From VMCP01 sp964592635 (GTDB lineage: Bacteria > Bacteroidota > Bacteroidia > NS11-12g > UBA955), in assembly GCA_964592635.1 (NCBI GenBank), contig CAZQFZ010000031.1:1-23505 (forward strand): DNA of 23,505 bases, in the 5' to 3' direction. Under the pieces are notes generated by a model. It saw only the letters and a program-made list of their open reading frames with translations, searched no databases and was not told the origin of the DNA. Below, one piece after another: positions 1-8,113 of this stretch; the first letter of the stretch is position 1, and the number at the start of each line of letters is the position of its first letter. Position numbers and translations under genes: made by a program.

Positions 1-241
1 CTGTTTTTACTGGGCACTACGAGGATTGAAAAAAAGTTAACGGGACACTACTGATCCAAGATTTGTTCTTGAAACTGTTATTAAAACTACTTAAATTTCC
101 CCAGTTTTTATAGTCAAATCAGTTAGAAGAACTCCTAAAATTCACCCAAAAGATGCACCACTGTATATGTCATAATTTCACATTTTTTTCAAACTGACAA
201 AAATCATAACAGCTTTCCAATAATTTTACGACTTTTGTGTA
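1..241. other. Left-edge region without a confirmed gene
   Basis: No complete gene is visible. The first 60 bases carry a spaced near-direct repeat: GGGCACTAC at 12-20 and GGGACACTAC at 42-51, with GTTAAC at 36-41 between them. Two plus-strand frames are open from the window edge, closing at TAA 38-40 and TGA 52-54, so the 3' end of a gene lying outside the window is possible. From about 60 to 241 the DNA is AT-rich. I found no clean TAnnTTTG promoter box in front of the gene starting at 242. Confidence 0.4.
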
Positions 242-1225
242 ATGCGAATTTTTAGACAACCCACCATATTTGTTTTGTTTACCCTTTTCGGCTTTGCCAC
301 AATGGAAAAGTTGGAAGCGCAACAAATCGAAACAAATACACCAGCAAATTCTTCTGATACAGCCAAAACCAATTCCTTAGATACCTCGCTTTATATCATC
401 AAAACAAACGATGGAAATTCAATCATTGGTCGATTTTTAGAAGAGAATCCTAGAGAAACAACTATAAAACTACAAGACAATAGAGTCGTAATTCTGCCTT
501 CATACATCATAGTATCTCGATCCAAGGTATCTACAGACAATATGATTAAAGGACGGGTTTTTATCCCCAATCCACATCCTTCAAGGTATTTCTATACTCC
601 CACGGCATTGCCTATGAAAAAAGATGAAATTTACATTCAATCCATCTATTTACTCACGGCACAGTTGCAATATGGCATCACGGATAATTGGTCATTAGGA
701 ATTGCTACCACGGTGGCCGGTATTCCGATGTTTATTTCCAGCAAATACTCGTATAAAATCAAAGAAAATCACCACATTGCTATCGGCGGGCAAGTAGGTA
801 ACCTGACTTACATTGAGCCAAATACCTATTTGGGCATCGGTTTTGGTTGCTACACCTATGGAAACGCAGAATCCAACATCTCCGTTGCCGCTGGGTATTC
901 CATGTATTCAGAAAAGGGTTACTTTCCCACCGGTTATTCCCCAAGCCCTTTTGGTGGATATAGTACCAACTACACAGAATCCAGACGCGGCACATATTCT
1001 CCAGCAATGAGTATTTCAGGCATCAGAAGATTGTCGAATTCCCTGGCTTTAATGGGTGAATTTTGGGTATTACCCGAGAATAACACTGTTTTTGGGGGAC
1101 CTTTTTTGCGCATGTTCTTCAATAAAACACACACCTACGATGTAGGGTTAGTTTATATGTATATTGATGACTTTCCTTTAATCATTCCCGCATTCTCGTA
1201 CACATTTAAGTTCAACCAAAATTAA
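242..1225 (+). CDS. Putative outer-membrane beta-barrel protein, function unknown
   Basis: This is a 327-residue secreted protein of unknown function. The first 27 or so residues form a signal peptide: basic MRIFRQ, a hydrophobic core FVLFTLFGFA, then a polar end around LEAQ. Residues 50-95 (IIKTNDGNSIIGRFL, then DNRVVILPSYII) look like a small beta-rich module often found ahead of the barrel in Bacteroidota envelope proteins. The remainder alternates short amphipathic strands rich in Gly, Tyr and Ser (for example QYGITDNWSLGIATTVAG and YLGIGFGCYTYG) and ends in a strand-like IIPAFSYTFKFNQN, as expected of an outer-membrane barrel. The ATG at 242 is chosen because it gives the complete signal peptide. 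The gene lies 10 nt upstream of a lipoprotein gene and is probably co-transcribed with it. Barrel status is an inference from composition and strand pattern. Confidence 0.7.
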   Translation: MRIFRQPTIFVLFTLFGFATMEKLEAQQIETNTPANSSDTAKTNSLDTSLYIIKTNDGNSIIGRFLEENPRETTIKLQDNRVVILPSYIIVSRSKVSTDNMIKGRVFIPNPHPSRYFYTPTALPMKKDEIYIQSIYLLTAQLQYGITDNWSLGIATTVAGIPMFISSKYSYKIKENHHIAIGGQVGNLTYIEPNTYLGIGFGCYTYGNAESNISVAAGYSMYSEKGYFPTGYSPSPFGGYSTNYTESRRGTYSPAMSISGIRRLSNSLALMGEFWVLPENNTVFGGPFLRMFFNKTHTYDVGLVYMYIDDFPLIIPAFSYTFKFNQN

Positions 1226-1235
1226 TACTAATTCC

Positions 1236-2141
1236 ATGTTAACTCATATTCTCAAAACTAAAAACTTTATACTTATCACCATCGTTGCGATAATTGCACA
1301 AGGATGCGAAAAAGCAATAGAATTGCCTGTTTCAGGCACAAAAAAAGCCTTATTGATTGGCGCAACTGCTGCTACAATTGAGGGATATATTGAATTCAAT
1401 GGTAATTCAGAAGAAATTGAAAGTGGTGTTTGTGTTTCAGAACAACCCAATCCTGGATTCAACGATCAAGTTCAATACAATAAGAAAAAAACTTTCGAAC
1501 CGTTTCAAATTGTGGTACAAGATTTAAAGCCAATGACCACTTATTATGCAAGAGCATTTGCTCGGAATAGTAAAGGGGTTAGTTTTGGAAAAGTGATTTC
1601 TTTCCGCACGGGAGATAAAGAAATCGGAGAAGAATACCAAGGTGGTAACGTTTTTTATATTTTACAGCCCGGTGATAAAGGATTCGATTCTGCTGTATGT
1701 CATGGTCTGATTTGTACTCCCAACAACAAAATAGCCGATTTGGTATTTTCAACTATTCCTGTTAGCATGGGAGCTCAAGGAAGCGAAATTGGTGACGGCG
1801 AGCAAAACACACAATCCTTAATTGACGTTCTTGTCTCTGAAGCTAAAGGAGCATACTATTGCAATTCACTGAATTTTAATGGTTACATAGATTGGTTCTT
1901 GCCCTCTATTAAAGAACTGACCGTATTGATGGAGGCCAATTCCAGCTTCATTTCCCAAACCCAAGGATGGGTCAACTTTATGTCGTCAACAGAAGCGGAT
2001 CAATACTACTATTATTCAGGCAGAATGAATCCCGCACTGGGTTATTATTACTACGACAGCGAGTATTTTCTAGTTCCTATAACATACCAATTGACCAAAG
2101 ATGGTTACACGAGCCGCGTTTGGCCTATTCGTAAGTTCTAA
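1236..2141 (+). CDS. Lipoprotein with FN3-like and DUF1566 (Lcl) domains
   Basis: This is a 301-residue predicted lipoprotein. A hydrophobic signal segment (FILITIVAII) ends in the lipobox IAQGC with Cys24 as the lipidation site. Residues about 30-125 form an FN3-like module: the run LKPMTTYYARAFARNSKG is the typical penultimate strand, and SFRTG closes the domain. From about 130 to the end the protein matches the DUF1566/Lcl domain, with GGNVFYIL at its start, IDWFLPSIKEL in the middle and VWPIRKF at the C-terminus. FN3 plus DUF1566 is a common arrangement in Bacteroidota surface lipoproteins, where the DUF1566 part is C-type-lectin-like and has no assigned enzymatic role. A Tyr-rich patch (QYYYYSGRMN, then GYYYYDSEYF) lies near the end. 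It follows the barrel-like gene by 10 nt, which suggests a shared transcript. The function is unknown; ligand binding is a guess. Confidence 0.8.
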   Translation: MLTHILKTKNFILITIVAIIAQGCEKAIELPVSGTKKALLIGATAATIEGYIEFNGNSEEIESGVCVSEQPNPGFNDQVQYNKKKTFEPFQIVVQDLKPMTTYYARAFARNSKGVSFGKVISFRTGDKEIGEEYQGGNVFYILQPGDKGFDSAVCHGLICTPNNKIADLVFSTIPVSMGAQGSEIGDGEQNTQSLIDVLVSEAKGAYYCNSLNFNGYIDWFLPSIKELTVLMEANSSFISQTQGWVNFMSSTEADQYYYYSGRMNPALGYYYYDSEYFLVPITYQLTKDGYTSRVWPIRKF

Positions 2142-2339
2142 TCACTTATCAAACCAAATAGTGTAACAAACGCTTCGTTAATCAACTATATCATGTAAAA
2201 TTAAGCAATGCCTAATAACATGAACAAGCCAATTCAGAAAGCTGTTAGTAGTTCTTAACCAAGCGAAACACAATAATATAATTTACAAAAGTGCTTAACC
2301 GCCAAATGATATAGAAATATTAAACAACGTGTAGGCGCC
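2142..2339. other. Convergent intergenic region
   Basis: This is 198 nt between two convergently transcribed genes. It is AT-rich and contains two copies of CTTAACC and a GGCGCC palindrome at 2335-2340 that abuts the stop codon of the minus-strand gene. I see no convincing GC-rich hairpin followed by a T-run, and no open frame worth reporting. Confidence 0.4.
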
Positions 2340-3494
2340 TTAAAACGCTTCCCCTATATAAAAGTAGATTCCGTATCCTTCTTTTTGAAGACCTACATCT
2401 ATTCGGGTAAAAATGTCTTTCTTCGGAAACAACAAATACCTCAAACCAGCACCTCCTGCAAATTTGAAATGTTGGAGTGGAATTCCATTTGAAACCGTAC
2501 CCACACTTCCGAAAACAGCACCGCCCAATCGCTTACTGAATGGGAAAGGTAAAAAACGGTATTCCATTTGAGCAGCCACGTATCGATTGTCTCTGAAGCG
2601 ACCTAAATAATATCCACGCATAATCATATCCCCACCCATCATACTCAACTGATTAAACGGAACTTGACCCGCTGAAAACTGTCCATACAATTGCATAGCC
2701 AACACTTGATTTTTGAATGTACGTTTGAAGTATCTGGCATCCAAAATGGTAGAGGTCATCGGAAACGACTGATCACCGAAAATCTTTCCATAATGCAAAT
2801 ATGCCAACTCCACGAGATAACCATCTCTAACATTCAAAACATTGTGTCGAGAATCTAAAATCAAACCCAATCCCAATCCCAAGTTTCTGCTCCCATTTCC
2901 ACCCAATGGAATGGGATTGATTTGATAATTCGGCGACCAATTAAATTGTGCTCCGCTTAATTGTTGATAATCCAACTCAAGACCTGCAAAAAAATTCCCT
3001 TTGACACGGTAAACCAATCGCTCTCTAACACTGTAATAATTCGCAGGTACCACGGCTTGTACTTCATTTTTGCTGTGCACTCCAATACCGTAATACGATA
3101 ATGGATAGTTTTGCAATCGTACTTTTCCTAATGCTAAATATTTATTTCTAGCGCCGAAAATGGCATGATCTAACCACAATCCAAGTTGTTTATTCTGGGT
3201 GTAAAAACCGAAAGCACTAATCTCACTTAAACGAACTGTAGTGTCGTTTTTGTAATGAAAAACCACCAATCCACTGGCACCAAACTCCCAACGCGTTTCA
3301 GGTGAATATCCAATAGTTGGATAAAACAAAAATCGCGGTTTAGAACTAGAAATGGTATCACTTACCATGTTTTGAATCCAACTCGGAAATTTAATATGGT
3401 TGGCAGCCCCGATAGTAGAGGAATCATGAAGTGCATAAACCGAATGTTTGTCAAAAAACAACAAAAGTATAAAACACAAAAACGTATTCTTCAT
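2340..3494 (-). CDS. BamA/D15-type outer-membrane beta-barrel protein without POTRA domains
   Basis: This is a 384-residue outer-membrane barrel of the Omp85/D15 (bacterial surface antigen) type. A signal peptide (MKNTFLCFILLLFF, probable cleavage after VYA) leads straight into barrel-like strands. There is no room for POTRA domains, so it resembles only the C-terminal barrel of BamA/TamA. Diagnostic features are MRGYYLGRF near residue 293, which matches the conserved loop-6 (V/I)RG(F/Y) region of Omp85 barrels; a late GGAGLRYLLFP strand; and a C-terminal GIYFYIGEAF ending in Phe, the usual outer-membrane insertion signal. The reading frame is open up to a TTG at 3530. I chose the ATG at 3494 because it gives a clean signal peptide and because a promoter-like element overlaps the upstream TTG. 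It sits 62 nt downstream of the giant beta-helix/PKD gene on the same strand. The substrate or role is unknown; assembly or secretion of surface proteins is only a possibility. Confidence 0.85.
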   Translation of the reverse strand: MKNTFLCFILLLFFDKHSVYALHDSSTIGAANHIKFPSWIQNMVSDTISSSKPRFLFYPTIGYSPETRWEFGASGLVVFHYKNDTTVRLSEISAFGFYTQNKQLGLWLDHAIFGARNKYLALGKVRLQNYPLSYYGIGVHSKNEVQAVVPANYYSVRERLVYRVKGNFFAGLELDYQQLSGAQFNWSPNYQINPIPLGGNGSRNLGLGLGLILDSRHNVLNVRDGYLVELAYLHYGKIFGDQSFPMTSTILDARYFKRTFKNQVLAMQLYGQFSAGQVPFNQLSMMGGDMIMRGYYLGRFRDNRYVAAQMEYRFLPFPFSKRLGGAVFGSVGTVSNGIPLQHFKFAGGAGLRYLLFPKKDIFTRIDVGLQKEGYGIYFYIGEAF

Positions 3495-3502
3495 AAAAAT
3501 CC

Positions 3503-3531
3503 CAAAACTATTAAAAGATAAAAAACACAAA
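3503..3531 (-). promoter_or_regulatory. Bacteroidota-type promoter for the D15 barrel gene
   Basis: Read on the minus strand there is a TTTG (-33 element, 3528-3531), a 17 nt spacer, and TAGTTTTG (3503-3510), which fits the TAnnTTTG -7 consensus of Bacteroidota sigma-A promoters. Only 8 nt separate the -7 box from the ATG at 3494, so the leader would be very short. This supports ATG 3494 as the start and suggests the barrel gene can be transcribed independently of the larger gene upstream. Confidence 0.55.
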
Positions 3532-3556
3532 GAAATGAACTTACACGAAATCTTAA

Positions 3557-6500
3557 TTATAATTTCTGGAATTGGCCTTTGATTGATCCTTTTGAATTTC
3601 GAACTTCTACAAAATACAACCCCGATGCGATGTCGCCAAGTTCCAATTCGATTTCGCCGTCTTCCAACTGAACTTGTTTAAAGGAAATATTTCTACCTAA
3701 AACGTCTCTAACTGTTAATTGATTCGAATTCTCCTTATGTAAATCTGCACTTCTCAATATGATTTTATTTGTTTCCGTTGGATTGGGATAAATCACCATG
3801 GCTTGAGATTTCAAATTCTTAATTTGACTTCGATTCATAACAATGGTTTTATTCATTCTACACTCACAACCTTTTTGACTCGTAGAAGCAATCATACTCG
3901 CTTCAAATGACCCATCAGAACCTAAGTCGTAAATGACAGCAGCGTTGGTATTGCTGGAATTTTTATTGCCCATTCCTTTTACATTCCACTGATAATTCAC
4001 TCCTTCTTGTCCACCAATCAAACCCGAAGAATTTTTGGGCTCAAGCTTAATTCCCCAAAATGCGCTCTCGTAAGCCGTAGTAAATTCGAAATCGCAGGTC
4101 TTAGGCAATTCATAAATCGTTACAGGTTTTACAATCGAAGATTCGCAGCCATTTCGCAATTGTGCCTTTAATGTAACGTTATAGGTTTGAGTTTGTAAAG
4201 GTTTATAATTGCGCGAAGCACTAAACGCAGATAGAGTATCTCCATTCCCGAAATCCCAATGATATCGTATGCTATCAGAAGCCATTAATTCTGTTTTATT
4301 TAAGAATTCAACGGTGTCGCCGGAACATACTTCCTCAAAAGTAAATTGAGGATTAACTTCATTCAAAACTCGAACCACCTTTTCTGAATTTGCAGTACAG
4401 CCATTATCCAATAGCACATTCAACCGAACCGTGTAATTGCCTACCTTATTCCAACTTCTGTGAATACTATCTTTGATTGATACTTGATTATTGTCCACAT
4501 ACCAAGTCTTAGACTCTGATGTTCCAGCAATCTTAGGTGTTTTATTTTCAAATATAGTCTTGCTATTCAAACACAATCTACCCACAGTGAAATCAGGCAT
4601 CGGTGCCGGTTTCACCGTGAGCGTTTTCGTAATTGAATCTGAACATCCGAACTCTGTATTGATAACCAATTTTACGTTTTTGACACCCGATTTCGCGTAA
4701 GTGTAATTTGTACTCTTTTGAGTACTTACAGCTCCATTTTCGTCAAAGTTCCAAACCACTCCAAACAAACTAGTATTCATTACAGTGGTATTTGAAAATG
4801 TAAACTTATCACCCATACAAGTACCACCTGAAATAGTGAAACCAACCTTGGGATTTTCAAAAACAGTCACTTTGCTTTGCGCCGATGAGGAACAACCGTT
4901 CTTGTTGGCTGTTAACATCACATTATAGGTTGCGTATTTTGCATATTTATAGCCAAAATTCATTTTTGAAACGGTTTTATCACCAGTATTATCACCGAAA
5001 TTCCAAATCATTGTGGCCGTAGTATCTGATGAGGTATTACTAAACAGGATATCCTGGCCTTCACAACCACTATTCCGAGTAAATTTAGCCACAGGTGTTT
5101 GCGTAACACTCAATGTTGCAGTTTTTTCAAATAAGAAACCGTAAGGGTATGTCTTGGCAATCAATTTAACATTATAGTTCCCACCATTACTGTAAATGAA
5201 TCTTCCATCAATATCTGTGCTCGAATCCATACTACTTGTTCCAAACTTCCACGTAAATTCCATAAAGCTATTCTTACCCTTAATGGTTGATTTATTGACG
5301 AAATGAATAGTGTCGCTGGAACATAGCTTCGTTGGATAGACAAAATTCAATTTAGGTGAAGGACTAACATGCACCGAAACATTCAAAAAAGTATCGCATC
5401 CGTTTAAATTGTCTGTTAATTTCAATTGAACTAGTATAGTTGAGTCTTCCAATAAAGTATCCGTAGTTAAAAAACTCCATTTTAAATCTGTATTGGAAGT
5501 AGGCACAACCACACTGCTACCTGAAATAGGTTTCCCACCTAAAGTTTTTGCAGAAGTCGAAGCCATCCATTTTTTATTTGCACCGTAATCTGAACGATTA
5601 AAGCCAGTAGGAGGAGTTACATCAAAACCAACTTGAAGTCCGTTATAGGTAGCATATTTATTGCTGGAAATCAAGTACGGATTATTTTTACTTGCTGCAA
5701 CTGTACTTAATGTAATTTTCGACCCCCCTGGTGCCTTTTTTACGAAAGTTTTGAATTTTATGGTGTCGTCTTTAATGAAATCATTGGACTGTGCTACGTA
5801 AACATTCAATGACTGATTGCCCGAAGCATTTAGTTTAACCGTATTTGCAAATTGTAACACAGCTGTATCTTGAGGCAATATGGTCTTTTTAATTTTTTCT
5901 GTTACATTTTTACCATTGAAACTGTATCCTAAAGTCAATTCTTTAATGGTATCGCTGTAATCGTTGGCAATAGTTACTTTGATGTTGGTTTCAAATCCAT
6001 TGCAAATAGAATCTCCCAAACTAAAATGCGCACGAACCATTCGAATATTCATAGAATCCTCAAAACATCCTCTATCTGAAGCAATTGGATTTCTTTTTTT
6101 TCCGGTTAAATCCGTTTTTGAAATGGATTTTGAAATCACATTGTTTTGATTCATAATATTTTTAGAACGGAAATCACCTTTTGCCACATCTACAAACTTG
6201 GCCACCGTTCTGAAATTATCATCATCTACAAAACCACTATTTTTCCAAGAACTGAAATCTGAAAATGAATTTGTTTCAATTGCCCACCACTCAGTGCTAT
6301 AATCCGAGTATATCGAGTTGCTAGATACCTTACCAATTGTATTGTATGTAAACAAACTCACTACTATTCCTGTTCCACCACCTTTTCCATCAACAACATT
6401 TCCAATAAAATCAATGTTGGAATCGTCATCAACATATACCATGCTACTTATGTGACCACTATTATTGTCGTCGCGGTCGTAAAATGTATTTTGGATAATA

Positions 6501-8020
6501 TTCAAACTATTACCCGAATTATAATTGATGGTGTACAAACCATGAGTTTCAGCATCCCCAAAATTATTAGCCAACAAATTCCCTATAAAATCTAAGTTTT
6601 TAATATACAAAAAATACGTAGCAGCTGCAATTCCAGAAGAATTTCCCTTACTCAAATTATGACTTACCCTGTTATTCTTAACTGTCCAGCTTCCAGCCCA
6701 CACACTTGAAATTCCATAAAACTCACCACTTGCACTGTTAGAATCTACTTGATTATTCTGAATTTCATTCATCGTATAAAACGATGTTTCAATATCCAAA
6801 GCATAAATCGCCACACCATTTGATTTTCCTGTACCTGATCCAAAATCACATGCCGAAACCGTATTGTAGTTTATCTTGTGGTCTGTACCATAACTTCCCA
6901 AAATACCAAACATGCCTCCACTAGAAATTTTCAAATTACGGATCACATTTTTAAAAATATCAATTCCCTCAGAATATTCTGTAAATATTCCATGAGATAA
7001 TTCGGAAGAAACATTATCATGAATATAATTGCCTGAAATAGAAACAACCAGCGAATTAGTTGGATCAGCAACTACATACTTTATGTGTACTCCAAAAAAT
7101 TGGGATAAACTACTTGTACTTAACGAAGCACCATAATAAGGCAAGTTAGAAATTTCATTGTTGTCAATTCGAACGGTTCTAGTTAATGTATAAGCCTCTT
7201 CCATATAAATTGCTTTCAATGAAGAATCTACCGCATCGCTACTACTTGCATTTGAACGTGAAATTTTATTCCCAATTATTTGTTCACCATTTACATACCT
7301 TGTATAAATGCCGATACTGTAGAAATTGGTAATTCGATTGTTCAAAAACGAATTGTTGGTGGCGGTATAGGAGTAATTTATAGAATTCTGAAAATCTAAA
7401 ATCCCGTAATTTGGACCAGGTGAACCCCCTGTACTTTGCATCAAACAATTGCTGATTGTGTTATTCTTACCATTGGAAAACCCAGTTGGTGTTTTGGTAA
7501 TTGCAGAATCCACCTGCGCAAAAACCACATAAGCTCCCGGTTGACTGGAAATGGACTTTAACTTATTGAATGAAATTACACAACTATCAATAGTATTACT
7601 ATCGGCTTGATTACTAAAACGTATTCCCATTAAACTTGAACTCGAAAACTGATTTTCTAAAGTCAAATTTTTAATCCATACATGATCCACACCGTTAAAA
7701 TGAATCATTTCACGCTTTAAATTACCGATGAGCTTCTTGCCCTTCCCGTTAATAATCAATCTTGATTTTACAGTTGTTGGATTGCTTTTAGGGACAGATA
7801 TAACCACCGTTTTACTCAGGTTTATATCCGTATTAAAATTCAATACAACGTCACCATTCACGCCATTGTTGTTAAAATCATTTACGAAACTCTCAAATGA
7901 AGAATAATCAGACCCTGAAGTTCCAATTGTATATGTTCCTTTCAATTGTGACCATACACTTATTGGCTGAATTACAAATAAACCAACCAATACGATTTGA
8001 AAAATGCGAGCTATTTGCAT
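3557..8020 (-). CDS. Giant T9SS-secreted protein: beta-helix, PKD repeats, C-terminal sorting domain
   Basis: This is a 1487-residue predicted cell-surface or secreted protein. Residues 1-24 are a signal peptide (IVLVGLFVIQPISVWS, then Q). Residues about 80-620 are a right-handed parallel beta-helix, with many short imperfect repeats rich in Asn, Gly and Ile such as NNTISNCLM, IGNKISRSN and IGNLLANNF. The helix ends with DLTGKKRNPIASDRGCFED, a common closing motif of Bacteroidota beta-helix proteins. Residues about 660-760 look like a CARDB-type beta-sandwich, and about 765-885 are not recognised. Five PKD-like modules follow, starting near 885, 975, 1055, 1138 and 1222; modules 2 and 5 show the clear signatures WNFGDN and HWDFGNGD. 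From about 1407 the tail (IYPNPTETN, then VLGRNI, ASGLYFVEV) is a type A T9SS sorting domain, which directs export across the outer membrane and processing at the surface. An adhesin or polysaccharide-binding role is plausible, but no catalytic residues are evident. Confidence 0.88.
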   Translation of the reverse strand: MQIARIFQIVLVGLFVIQPISVWSQLKGTYTIGTSGSDYSSFESFVNDFNNNGVNGDVVLNFNTDINLSKTVVISVPKSNPTTVKSRLIINGKGKKLIGNLKREMIHFNGVDHVWIKNLTLENQFSSSSLMGIRFSNQADSNTIDSCVISFNKLKSISSQPGAYVVFAQVDSAITKTPTGFSNGKNNTISNCLMQSTGGSPGPNYGILDFQNSINYSYTATNNSFLNNRITNFYSIGIYTRYVNGEQIIGNKISRSNASSSDAVDSSLKAIYMEEAYTLTRTVRIDNNEISNLPYYGASLSTSSLSQFFGVHIKYVVADPTNSLVVSISGNYIHDNVSSELSHGIFTEYSEGIDIFKNVIRNLKISSGGMFGILGSYGTDHKINYNTVSACDFGSGTGKSNGVAIYALDIETSFYTMNEIQNNQVDSNSASGEFYGISSVWAGSWTVKNNRVSHNLSKGNSSGIAAATYFLYIKNLDFIGNLLANNFGDAETHGLYTINYNSGNSLNIIQNTFYDRDDNNSGHISSMVYVDDDSNIDFIGNVVDGKGGGTGIVVSLFTYNTIGKVSSNSIYSDYSTEWWAIETNSFSDFSSWKNSGFVDDDNFRTVAKFVDVAKGDFRSKNIMNQNNVISKSISKTDLTGKKRNPIASDRGCFEDSMNIRMVRAHFSLGDSICNGFETNIKVTIANDYSDTIKELTLGYSFNGKNVTEKIKKTILPQDTAVLQFANTVKLNASGNQSLNVYVAQSNDFIKDDTIKFKTFVKKAPGGSKITLSTVAASKNNPYLISSNKYATYNGLQVGFDVTPPTGFNRSDYGANKKWMASTSAKTLGGKPISGSSVVVPTSNTDLKWSFLTTDTLLEDSTILVQLKLTDNLNGCDTFLNVSVHVSPSPKLNFVYPTKLCSSDTIHFVNKSTIKGKNSFMEFTWKFGTSSMDSSTDIDGRFIYSNGGNYNVKLIAKTYPYGFLFEKTATLSVTQTPVAKFTRNSGCEGQDILFSNTSSDTTATMIWNFGDNTGDKTVSKMNFGYKYAKYATYNVMLTANKNGCSSSAQSKVTVFENPKVGFTISGGTCMGDKFTFSNTTVMNTSLFGVVWNFDENGAVSTQKSTNYTYAKSGVKNVKLVINTEFGCSDSITKTLTVKPAPMPDFTVGRLCLNSKTIFENKTPKIAGTSESKTWYVDNNQVSIKDSIHRSWNKVGNYTVRLNVLLDNGCTANSEKVVRVLNEVNPQFTFEEVCSGDTVEFLNKTELMASDSIRYHWDFGNGDTLSAFSASRNYKPLQTQTYNVTLKAQLRNGCESSIVKPVTIYELPKTCDFEFTTAYESAFWGIKLEPKNSSGLIGGQEGVNYQWNVKGMGNKNSSNTNAAVIYDLGSDGSFEASMIASTSQKGCECRMNKTIVMNRSQIKNLKSQAMVIYPNPTETNKIILRSADLHKENSNQLTVRDVLGRNISFKQVQLEDGEIELELGDIASGLYFVEVRNSKGSIKGQFQKL

Positions 8021-8025
8021 AACAA

Positions 8026-8053
8026 CAAATTTAGTTGTTTATCAAATAGCAAA
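8026..8053 (-). promoter_or_regulatory. Probable promoter for the giant beta-helix/PKD gene
   Basis: On the minus strand, TAAATTTG (8026-8033) matches the TAnnTTTG -7 consensus exactly and lies 5 nt before the ATG at 8020. A TTTG at 8050-8053 sits 16 nt upstream, close to the expected -33 spacing. The predicted transcript would have almost no leader. Confidence 0.5.
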
Positions 8054-8113
8054 TTGTAAATTTTTTATACTTAAAAAGTCACCCATTGACCCAACGCATT
8101 CAATAACATTAAA

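Noticed and set aside
2160..2180. TAACAAACGC followed by CGTTA, resembling the start of an integron attC (VCR) site
   Set aside because: There is no matching conserved 3' half with the right core, no integrase and no gene cassette structure; the match is short enough to be chance.
3495..3530. TTG-initiated N-terminal extension of the D15 barrel protein
   Set aside because: It would add 12 residues ahead of a clean signal peptide, and the proposed -33 element at 3528-3531 overlaps the TTG.
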